NCBI GenBank assembly: GCA_023053545.1
Contig: JAKZAN010000007.1
Location: forward strand, 124,001 to 188,000
Direction: 5' to 3'
DNA length: 64,000 bases
DNA from: Lepidurus packardi
Taxonomy: Eukaryota; Arthropoda; Branchiopoda; Notostraca; Triopsidae
In this document: positions 56,946 through 64,000 of the stretch, piece by piece
How the letters are laid out: every line of letters starts with the position of its first letter
How positions within the stretch are numbered: position 1 is the first letter of the stretch
The notes under the pieces: model-generated
The model's input: the letters and a program-made list of their open reading frames with translations, nothing else
The model's database searches: none
What the model was told of the DNA's origin: nothing
Program-made: the position numbers and the translations under genes

Positions 56946-57750
56946 TCAATCGCATACTTTCACTGCATGCCTGAAGAAGGTGACGATGGCGGGAAAGGCC
57001 TTCTCTCTCGATAGCATTTCTCTGGCGTTGAAGTGGATTTTTGATCTGCTAAGTTCGCGAAGGAGGATAGCTCTTTCCTTGTTTAGTTTACGACAGTGGA
57101 AGAGGAGGTGAGAGAGGTCTTGTCTATCTTGGTCGTGGCATGTACACAGGTCAGAATCAGTTCTCTTAATACGTTTAAGGTAGGTCTTGGTGGGGAAATG
57201 CGTAGTTCGTAGTTGGATGATTTTTGAAATTGTGCTTCGAGGGAGGTTCGTGTACGTGATACCTCGATTTCCAGGATTTGTTAGCAAATCATGAAGTGGA
57301 CTCTTACACGTACCCCATCGGGTTGACCACTGATCCATAACTGAGCGTTCGATGCCTATCACAGCCACTTTTAGTGATTCAGGCGGAGACGACCAGGCTT
57401 TAGCCGCAAACTGCCTTGCTCTCTCTAGGCACTTGGTGTACCGTTTGCGCTTTGGAATGTCTTCAGGGATAGGCCACTCAGTCCATTTCCTTGAGGCGTA
57501 ATACTTGGCTGCAGTTTTCTGAAGAAGCAGATCGAATGGTAACAGCTCCGTCTCCACCTCTAAGGCTGAAGTGGGAGTCGTTGAAAGGGCACCTGTTATA
57601 GATAGCAGGCCCCTTCTATAGATGTGGGCAAGGGGTTTGAGCATGGCTGTGGAAATGTTACACCATGCGGGGTAAGCATACCGCGCTTTTGCCAGGACTG
57701 ATGCTTGGAAGATGGAGCGAAGCTGTCTGCATTCAACAGATCTTGAGAAT
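56946..57750 (-). pseudogene. LINE-c C-terminal domain
   Basis: After the deletion the minus strand gives SVECRQLRSIFQASV, AYPAWCN, IYRRGLLSITGALSTTPTSAL and a C-terminal Cys/His cluster (CTCHDQDRQDLSHLLFHC), ending at a stop at 56946 with VKVCD. LINE-a shows the same blocks at 1-700, so these two are one family. This end gives the expected LINE-a terminus just left of the window. Confidence 0.87.
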
Positions 57751-59024
57751 TTAGTTCCATTTTAGCGGCGCCGTTTCTTTCTTGTGTCTACGGGAGAAGT
57801 GGATTAGCTCAGTTTTGTTTTCTGCGAACTCTAAATGTAGCCTTTTCCCCCACTTCACGAGTGTACTGAGGTTGTTGGCTAACAGCTTAACATTCGTTTC
57901 ACTTGAGGTACCAGACGTGTGAAGGAGGAGATCATCTACAAAAGCCTGCACATTTAGGCGCTTCCTTTTAATGATACTCAACGTGCTGTCGATGTACACC
58001 AAGAACAGTAGAGGAGAAAGCGGTGATCCCTGAGGTACGCCTTTTGCCAATGAAAATAAATCGCTTTGGTCATCTCTGAAGACCACGAAATATTTTCGGC
58101 GTTTCAGGAAGCTTTCGATCCACAAAACTATGTTGCCTGGGGTCTTAAGTTTCCGAAGTTCTTGAATGAGTTTAGCATGGTTGACGTTGTCGAAGGCTCC
58201 CGTTATGTCGAGTAGAAGCGCGGTGTGAACCTTTCTATTTTCGAAGCTCTGGAGCACCGAATCCGTGAAATTGACCAGCGCGTCTGTCGTGGATCTGCCA
58301 GGTCTGCATCCCCATTGCATGTCAGACAGCGCGTTGTTTTCCGTTAGAAACGCTTTGAGGCGATTTGCGATTGCTTTCTCTAATAACTTCCCCAGTACTG
58401 GGAGGAGAGATATGGGGCGAAAGCTCTTGGCGTTCTCGTAACTTGGTTTTCCAGGCTTGGGGAGTGGAATGATTTTTGCTGTCTTCCACGCATTAGGGTA
58501 GTGACCTAGCCTAAGAGAAGCGTTGAAGATGTTCAGGACATATGGACCGATGATTTTCCAGGTGCTTTTTAGGACTATAGCCTGTATGTTGTCCATTCCT
58601 GCCGCCTTGTTGGGTCGTAGATCGTTTAGAATCTCCGTAATTTCCCCAAAGGAAAACTCCGCGTCAGAAGTGGAGGCTCTCAATTGCTTAGATATGATCT
58701 TATGACGTGACGACTTTTCAGGCCTGTCTGTACCGTCAGCTGGTACCCCATTCAGTAAGCTTGTTGCCATGCAGTTTAGTTTGGATTTGACGTTAGGAAA
58801 AGGATTGCCATCTGCTTGCTTTAATTGTTCGAATCGGTTGTTGCTATTAGATCGCAGGTATCGATCTAGGTTCCATAACGTCTTACAACTAGAGGACTTC
58901 ATCTGCGCCATCCAAAATTGTTCTTTCCGATCTCTGGTTTGCTTGCGGTAGAGGTTACGTTTTGTTTTCCAAACCTTTTCGCTTTGTGGATTCCTGTCGG
59001 CGCGATACAGCCGAAGCGCTGCTG
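57751..59024 (-). pseudogene. LINE-c reverse transcriptase
   Basis: The minus strand encodes the linker (LRLYRADRNPQSEKVWKT, EQLKQADGNPFPN) and then RT blocks NKAAGMDNIQAIVLKSTW, PKPGKPSYENAKSFRPISLL, GCRPGRSTTDALV, LLLDITGAFDNVNHAKL, GVPQGSPLSPLLFLVYID, and the catalytic FVDDLLLHTSG, ending ELIHFSRRHKK. It runs open until 57751. The endonuclease and ORF1 are missing because the copy is 5'-truncated. RT would otherwise copy the LINE RNA at the target. About 45 codons expected after the stop are deleted before the next block. Confidence 0.92.
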
Positions 59025-59244
59025 GGGGTCGGTTTTTTTTTAAAGGTACTGTAATGGACATTAACAATAGACCTCACCAGGAGTAGCTTCTACGAGATTC
59101 ACTTTATCTATTGTAGCATTTGAAAATTTTATTTTCATTTTCCGAATTTTACCGACGGCGACCCAAATTTTACCGAATCGGTTTTTGGCCAATTATTGGG
59201 GGGGTGGTGCACCCCCCCAAACCCCCCCCCTCGCGACGCCCCTG
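59025..59244. other. hAT right-end non-coding arm
   Basis: No gene. It has TTTTACCGA near 59148 and 59167, and a G/C run leading to the terminal repeat. Confidence 0.7.
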
Positions 59245-60226
59245 GCCATTGGGTATTTTTTGTTGCCTCCAAAATCTCTCCTATGCGATTGGCGACGAAG
59301 ACTTGGAATCGAAATGTAGACGAGTGTATCCATTGAAGGACGGTTTGAGAATCCGTCCAAAACACCGTGTTCTGGAGTGGCAATCGAAGTTCGTCGCAGC
59401 ATAATTGAGCTAGACGCAACCCTACGATGGCGCCTTGTAACTCTAGCCGAGGAATGGACAGTGGTTTTACCGGAGCGACACGCGTTTTGGAGATGACTAG
59501 ATGCAGGCTCACGTTTGCGCCGTCATATACGTGCCGTAGGTATGCTACCGCTCCGAAGCCCTGAGACGATGCATCGGTAAACACGTGTAGTTGCGTGCCG
59601 ATGGGATGTTCAGCACGGCGAAGGCACCGGGGTATTTCGACAGCGTTCACTAAGGCCAATTGGCCGGCCCATCTTGCCCACTGCTCGTGAATCTCTTGCG
59701 GTAAAGTCTCGTCCCACCCGCACCCGGTTCGCCAAATTTGCTGCAAAAGAACTTTAGCCCCGAGAACGTACGGGTTAAGGAATCCAAGGGGGTCGTAGAT
59801 TGACGATACAGCGCTTAGGACCTTTCGTTTTGTGAGACTTTCCGATGGTACGCAGATTTGAAACTTGAAAGTATCACGTTCACACTCCCAGATTAACCCT
59901 AGGGTACGTTCACTGGGGAGACGCTCGAAGTCTAAGTTCAAAAGAGGATTGTTACGTTCTGCTGCGGGAATGGTTTCGATTACTTTTCTCGAGGACGACA
60001 ACCATTTTGTAAGCTTAAAGCCGCCGCGCAACAATAATTCCGTCATTCTATGAGCGACTTTTATTGCGTCTTCTTCAGTGGCTACCGAGTCCAGGAAATT
60101 GTCGACGTAGAAATTATTTCGTACTTTCGCTGCTACATCTTCGAACTCGACCTGGTTATCAGTAGCCGTTTTTTGCAACGCGTGCATGCAAGTGGTTGGC
60201 GATGAGACTGCCCCAAAAATGTGGAC
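59245..60226 (-). CDS. BEL-D reverse transcriptase and RNase H (3' part of RT)
   Basis: The minus strand from 60226 begins inside RT (VHIFGAVSSPTTCMHALQK), continues with NNFYVDNFLDSVATEE (Asn for the second catalytic Asp) and FKLTKWLSSSRKV, and then RNase H (HVFTDASSQGFGAVAYL, SKTRVAPVKPLSIPRLELQG, WTDSQTVLQW, RFQVFVANRIGEILEATKN). It reaches the hAT junction at 59252/59245 and resumes at 53222. There are no stops. The upstream RT and the rest of pol are separated by BEL-E, which enters right after the codons for VH. Confidence 0.93.
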
Positions 60227-60542
60227 TGTTCCGGACAAGTACAGTCCGGAAGGGGAAAGAATGAAAGGAAAGGGAATGGAAGGGAAAGAGAAAGAGGGAC
60301 AAAGGGGAGCTCGCGGTTGTCTCGAAAGGGAGAAAGGCAGTTGCGATTGAACAGTGAGAAAGAAGGTTGTAGAAAGGTTTTGATGAAAGGTAATCTAAGT
60401 GACGTGGGTGTTGGGTGGGGGTTACTTGAGTTTGGAGCTTTGTGTTACGTTCGAGTTAAATACATTCGACCTGACTTTTCTCCCTTAACACGAACCTCGA
60501 TCGCCAATTGCCCAACGGTGTTGGCCATAACTGTTGGTAACA
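60227..60542 (+). repeat. BEL-E 5' LTR (predicted 316 bp)
   Basis: TG at 60227 to CA at 60542 (GGTAACA). The right end is inferred from the primer site 6 bp later. It starts with an inverted repeat TCCGGAC...GTCCGGA. Confidence 0.75.
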
Positions 60543-60548
60543 ATTTGC

Positions 60549-60566
60549 TGGTGCCGAAACCCGGGA
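60549..60566 (+). promoter_or_regulatory. BEL-E primer-binding site, tRNA-Phe
   Basis: TGGTGCCGAAACCCGGGA is an 18-base complement of the animal tRNA-Phe 3' end as I recall it (…TCCCGGGTTTCGGCACCA). Confidence 0.85.
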
Positions 60567-60588
60567 CCGAAACCGTTAACACCCGAAA

Positions 60589-63500
60589 ATGGCCACCGCG
60601 AAGATCCCTACGACGTCTTTGAACCCCGAGAGGGATGACGAAGTTATAGACTTAATTAGTGTGGAAAGCCTCAAAATTCAACGTAGAATCGGCAAAACCC
60701 AACACACCAAGCACATAAACTTTATCCTGGATACAATAAATGCTCAAAAACGACGTTTAGAAATCCGAACATTGCGATACCAACTCACCGACCTGCATGA
60801 GCAATGCCTCCGGCTGAATAACCGGATCGAAGAGATTACAGAACTTTCGCAAGCCACGTGGGCTGAAAGCTTACGGAAAGAACTGCACGATTGCCTGGAC
60901 AAGGTCGACGAATACCTGAAGAACCGACCCCCCTCCGAAGGTTCCTCTTCCTCTACGTCCGCGAAATCAGCCGTTAGCACACGCCTTCAGGAAGCCAAAC
61001 TTGAACACGACCAAAGAGCCATACGGCTTCAGGAATTGAAGATTGCAGCCGAAGAAGAAATTCAGACCACCCGACGACTTCACGACCTCATCCTGACAAA
61101 TCAACGAAATCATCAGGAAATCGTGCAACTTCGTACACATGTGGAGCGCAACCGCGAGATACGCAAGGCTGCTACCGAGGTGGAACAGAAGAGGGCCGAA
61201 ATCGAGCACCTGCAGACCATTGAAGCCGAAGATTACCCCGACGAGGCTGCCTCAGCGGCAAACGGTATGAGACACGCTACACTCATACCCCCGAAGCCTC
61301 GAACAGTGTGGTCGGAGACTAGGCCTCAGGCAGTACAGGGCGATTTCTTCGGTGCGACACTGAACGGGCCGGCCGTCTTACCTGAACCCATGACGTCAGC
61401 CGCCCGACCGGACGGGTGGATCGACAGTTTAAGGGCGAACCGCACGCGACAGAGGGACGACTTTACGTCATGGGCTACTCAACAAGACAGCTCCAACAAC
61501 ATTGCTCCGCCTCCCTCCACCTTTGCGTACGCGCCCTGGATTATGGGAGTCATGCCCAAGCTAGAATTGAAACCTTTCGATGGTGACCCAAAAAACTGGA
61601 CGCTTTTTATCGACAGTTTCAAGAGTCTGGTGCACGACGTCATACCCAATGACGCGCAAAGGATTGCCATGCTCCGAGAAATGCTGACTCCCGAGATCAG
61701 AGAGAGTATAGCTGAAAGCCTACACAGCCCGTTGTTATATCGACAAGCGCTCCAGGAACTCCGCAAGAACTATGGACACCCCCAGTTAATCGCCCGCGCC
61801 TACATACGGACCATGCTGGAGATTCCACCGCTCAGAAACGAGGAGTTTGAAGCCCTTCAGTCCTTCTCTCGTAAAATTCGCGGATCCATTAACACTCTGC
61901 ATAGCAGCGGATATAGTCAAGAGCTCGCGTCTGTGGCGACCCTTGAGCAGTTGGTCCAGAAGTTACCTCCACGTTTACGAAGCAAGTGGGGACACCATAT
62001 GCTCCGCCTCCGACCGCGTTCCCCGACGCTTCCTGATTTTGACGCATGGTTGGCCGACCAAGTCATGGCGGAAAGGCTGGTACGGCCTACGTGTAAGCCA
62101 GAACCGACGAAACGAGAAGGGAGTGTTCCGAAGACTCCCAACACAACGGAACCGCGTTTCTCCCCGACCGTACTAGCAACGAGTATCGACAATCGCGATA
62201 GCACGACAAATGAATGTATTGTCTGCAACGAGCAGCACCCGATCGAAGACTGTGACAAGTTCACAGGTCTTTCGCCAACCGAGAGGATTTCAGTGGCGAA
62301 GCGCAAGGGTCTCTGTTTTAGGTGCCTCCGCAATGGGCACCTAGGCAGACAATGTAACCGAACAGACATTTGCGAGGTTAACGGCTGTAAGTCCTTGCAC
62401 CACAAGCTACTACATGGTGCACCCCGAAGCAGTTACGAAGCAAATTCCGCTACGACCATCAGAACTGGAAACTCACCGAACAGCGAAGAGAAACCAGCCG
62501 TTCCGATGATCAACGCTGTGGCTTCTAATAGGGCAGTCGGCCGAACGCTGCTCTACGTAACCCCAGTGAGGCTTAAGGCAGAAGGCAGGTACTTCGACAC
62601 CTTCGCCTTATTTGACCCTGGTAGCGAGGTCACCCTAATCCGAAACGACGCAGCAGCACAGCTTGGACTACAAGGAGATCCGGTACGCCTGCAACTCGGA
62701 ACATATCATGGTCAAGATCCAGAAGTAGATGCGCACAGGGTGAACTTTTCCATCGAATCCATAGACCGGACAACGACAATCGAAATTCCAAAGGCACTCT
62801 CCGTTCCCCGAGTGAACGTTTCGCGATGGTATATTAATTGGCCCGAAGAAAAGAAGAAATGGTCTCACTTGGCAGATCTCGACCTACCTGAAGTCGACGC
62901 GTCTCAGGTTACCGTACTCGTGGGCCACGATGCGATCAGAGCGCACAAACAACTCGATTGGCGCGAACCACCTCCAGGTGTATCAGCCCCGACCGCTATG
63001 TTAACACGTTTTGGTTGGTCCGTCGTTGGGTGCTACCCTTTCTGGACCCCGGAATCGCGTCCTGCCAGCTGCAACATGATTAGATGTGAGCCCTCACTCG
63101 AACTACAAGACCTCCACGGATTGGTGGAGAAATTCTGGACCATAGAAACGCTAGGGATCGCAAAAAAGGATATCCCAGCTAGTCCAGAAGACACGAAGGC
63201 CTTGCAAGTCTTCGAGAGTTCCATCTACCATGACGGAGAACGCTTCGAGATCGGCTTGCCATGGAAGTCTCCAGAAACTACCCTACCTAACAATCGAAGT
63301 TCCGCCCTGAAGCGTTTATTCACGATGGAGAGGAGATTTGCTCGGGACCCCGAATTCGCTATAAGATACGAGGCCGTAATCGACGAATACATCTCCCTCG
63401 GACACGCGAGACCACTGCAGCCCAACGAACTCGAAGCCCCCAAGGGTCGAACTTGGTTTCTTCCCCATCATGGGGTGATCAACCCCAACAAACCCGATAA

Positions 63501-64000
63501 GATACGCGTAGTCTTCGATGCCTCAGCGAAACACGATGGTGTTTCCCTAAATTGCTGCCTGCTTCGAGGTCCCGATTTCATCGTCAGTTTACCCGGACTT
63601 CTCACTAGACTCCGTGAAGGTCTTGTTGCTGTTTCGTCGGACGTGGAAAAAATGTTCCACCAAGTTAGGGTGAAACCGGAAGATCAAGCTGCTCTCCGCT
63701 TCCTTTGGAGGTCACCCGGAGAGACGTCGGCCCCACGCACTTATCAGATGACCGTCCAAATCTTTGGAGCGGTATCATCACCCTCAATCTGCATGTTTGC
63801 TCTGCGAAGGACGGCGGAAGCCTTTTCACCTGACCGGCCAGACCTCATCGAAAAAATCAAAGCAAACATGTATGTTGATAACTTACTGGACTCCAGTAAT
63901 ACGGAGGAACAGGTGTTTGCAACCTGTAGTGAGCTATCTAACCTGTTGCGTCGCGGTGGGTTCAAACTGACTAAGTGGCTGTCCAGCTCTAGAAGGGTGA
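60589..64000 (+). CDS. BEL-E gag-pol polyprotein (first 1,137 codons)
   Basis: ATG at 60589 opens a frame that stays open to the window edge, so it never appears as a closed ORF. Residues about 20-220 are a long charged coiled coil. The gag block starts near 325 (KLELKPFDGDPKNW, RKNYGHPQLIARAYI, FDAWLADQV). Zinc knuckles follow near 544-595 (CIVCNEQHPIEDC, CFRCLRNGHLGRQC, CEVNGCKSLHH). The protease-like domain near 677 reads LFDPGSEVTLIR, with Pro where BEL-B has Thr. RT follows: WFLPHHGV, IRVVFDASAK, SSDVEKMFHQVRV, IFGAVSSPSICMF and MYVDNLLDS near 1095 (Asn for the second Asp). The frame breaks off in RT. RNase H and integrase must lie to the right. Confidence 0.94.
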   Translation, partial: MATAKIPTTSLNPERDDEVIDLISVESLKIQRRIGKTQHTKHINFILDTINAQKRRLEIRTLRYQLTDLHEQCLRLNNRIEEITELSQATWAESLRKELHDCLDKVDEYLKNRPPSEGSSSSTSAKSAVSTRLQEAKLEHDQRAIRLQELKIAAEEEIQTTRRLHDLILTNQRNHQEIVQLRTHVERNREIRKAATEVEQKRAEIEHLQTIEAEDYPDEAASAANGMRHATLIPPKPRTVWSETRPQAVQGDFFGATLNGPAVLPEPMTSAARPDGWIDSLRANRTRQRDDFTSWATQQDSSNNIAPPPSTFAYAPWIMGVMPKLELKPFDGDPKNWTLFIDSFKSLVHDVIPNDAQRIAMLREMLTPEIRESIAESLHSPLLYRQALQELRKNYGHPQLIARAYIRTMLEIPPLRNEEFEALQSFSRKIRGSINTLHSSGYSQELASVATLEQLVQKLPPRLRSKWGHHMLRLRPRSPTLPDFDAWLADQVMAERLVRPTCKPEPTKREGSVPKTPNTTEPRFSPTVLATSIDNRDSTTNECIVCNEQHPIEDCDKFTGLSPTERISVAKRKGLCFRCLRNGHLGRQCNRTDICEVNGCKSLHHKLLHGAPRSSYEANSATTIRTGNSPNSEEKPAVPMINAVASNRAVGRTLLYVTPVRLKAEGRYFDTFALFDPGSEVTLIRNDAAAQLGLQGDPVRLQLGTYHGQDPEVDAHRVNFSIESIDRTTTIEIPKALSVPRVNVSRWYINWPEEKKKWSHLADLDLPEVDASQVTVLVGHDAIRAHKQLDWREPPPGVSAPTAMLTRFGWSVVGCYPFWTPESRPASCNMIRCEPSLELQDLHGLVEKFWTIETLGIAKKDIPASPEDTKALQVFESSIYHDGERFEIGLPWKSPETTLPNNRSSALKRLFTMERRFARDPEFAIRYEAVIDEYISLGHARPLQPNELEAPKGRTWFLPHHGVINPNKPDKIRVVFDASAKHDGVSLNCCLLRGPDFIVSLPGLLTRLREGLVAVSSDVEKMFHQVRVKPEDQAALRFLWRSPGETSAPRTYQMTVQIFGAVSSPSICMFALRRTAEAFSPDRPDLIEKIKANMYVDNLLDSSNTEEQVFATCSELSNLLRRGGFKLTKWLSSSRRV

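Larger units (their letters stand above)
56720..59024 (-). mobile_element. LINE-c: 5'-truncated LINE with target duplication, inside the hAT
   Basis: A minus-strand LINE related to LINE-a, 5'-truncated at 59024 and ending in a poly(A) tract (T run on plus, about 56711-56732). GGGGTCGG followed by T occurs at both ends (56703-56719 and 59025-59041), a target duplication of about 17 bp, the signature of target-primed insertion. It holds the linker, RT and C-terminal domain, with an internal deletion. A run of 13 G is in its 3' UTR at 56868-56880. Confidence 0.9.
53223..59244 (-). mobile_element. hAT transposon inserted in BEL-D
   Basis: The ends are short inverted repeats (CAGGGGGGTCGCGAGGGGG at left; right end, complemented, CAGGGGCGTCGCGAGGGGG). 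GCCATTGG flanks both sides at 53215-53222 and 59245-59252, the 8-bp duplication diagnostic of hAT. BEL-D RNase H reads through if the element and one copy are removed. The element carries a minus-strand transposase with a TTF-type zinc finger, DUF4371-like and dimerization domains, and a nested LINE (LINE-c). TTTTACCGA occurs near both ends. Confidence 0.95.
51120..60226 (-). mobile_element. BEL-D: minus-strand BEL/Pao element, interrupted by a hAT and by BEL-E
   Basis: The visible part runs on the minus strand from 60226 (RT) to a 3' LTR near 51398-51120. It is interrupted by the hAT at 53223-59244 (8-bp duplication) and truncated in this window at 60226, where BEL-E begins. Its gag, protease and 5' LTR should lie beyond the window. 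The coding parts seen are open. Confidence 0.88.
60227..64000 (+). mobile_element. BEL-E: BEL/Pao element inserted in BEL-D (5' part; runs off window)
   Basis: The 5' LTR starts TGTTCCGGAC at 60227, interrupting BEL-D RT. A perfect Phe-type primer site and a long open gag-pol frame follow. The expected right copy of the duplication (TGGAC, 60222-60226) and the 3' LTR lie outside the window. It is related to BEL-B and BEL-D by gag, by RT and by LTR starts. Confidence 0.9.

Noticed and set aside
1..64000. tRNA, rRNA or other structured RNA genes
   Set aside because: I looked for tRNA-like cloverleaf cues (for example GGTTCGA with CCA-compatible stems) and saw only primer-binding sites complementary to tRNA ends, not genes.

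Overview
This window is eukaryotic, repeat-rich DNA and almost all of it is transposable elements, many inserted inside one another. Spliceosomal GT-AG introns in the DNA-transposon genes, a poly(A)-tailed LINE, and BEL/Pao, Ty3/Gypsy, Jockey-like, PIF/Harbinger and hAT elements together point to an invertebrate animal, most likely an arthropod. Primer-binding sites matching animal tRNA 3' ends fit this. I cannot name the species, and I see no convincing ordinary host gene.

Layout. (1) 1-8975: a minus-strand Jockey-like LINE (LINE-a) split by a Ty3/Gypsy element (Gypsy-a, 1753-6118) with identical 98-bp LTRs, one intact gag-pol ORF and a 6-bp target duplication. (2) 9753-11975: a second, plus-strand copy of the same LINE type (LINE-b) with its RT core deleted, then a cluster of GGGCCC palindromes. 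(3) 13370-30759: one PIF/Harbinger transposon (H2) expanded by three insertions: another Harbinger (H1, 13925-17575) in its Myb-like gene, a decayed BEL element (BEL-A, about 19150-23625) in its transposase gene, and a complete but mutated BEL (BEL-B, 24036-30453). (4) 30990-31980: exons of a zinc-finger gene of a type I associate with MULE/FLYWCH genes, with three tandem exon copies; then a hAT-related fragment (to 32778) and a decayed Gypsy pol fragment (Gypsy-c, to 34826). (5) 35240-49894: a young Ty3/Gypsy element with gag, protease, pol and a membrane-anchored env-like ORF (Gypsy-b); its 3' LTR is interrupted by a very young BEL with an 1,791-residue ORF (BEL-C, 43356-49536). (6) about 51120-60226: a minus-strand BEL (BEL-D) interrupted by a hAT transposon (53223-59244, 8-bp duplication) that itself carries a 5'-truncated LINE (LINE-c). 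(7) 60227-64000: the 5' LTR and first 1,137 codons of another BEL (BEL-E), inserted into BEL-D and running off the window.

Because most junctions have matching target-site duplications and the interrupted frame resumes across them, relative ages can be read: LINE-a before Gypsy-a; H2 before H1, BEL-A and BEL-B; Gypsy-b before BEL-C; BEL-D before hAT before LINE-c; BEL-D before BEL-E. Gypsy-a, Gypsy-b, BEL-C and BEL-E look recent (open frames; LTR pairs identical or nearly so where both are visible). LINE-a/b/c, BEL-A, BEL-B, H1, Gypsy-c and the hAT carry stops, frameshifts or deletions. Nothing looks like a new defence or metabolic system; the most unusual items are the env-like ORF and multi-frame coding of Gypsy-b, the tandem micro-exons at 31.3-31.7 kb, subterminal palindromes in the Harbingers, a palindromic E-box in the BEL-C LTR, and the GGGCCC cluster near 12.0 kb.
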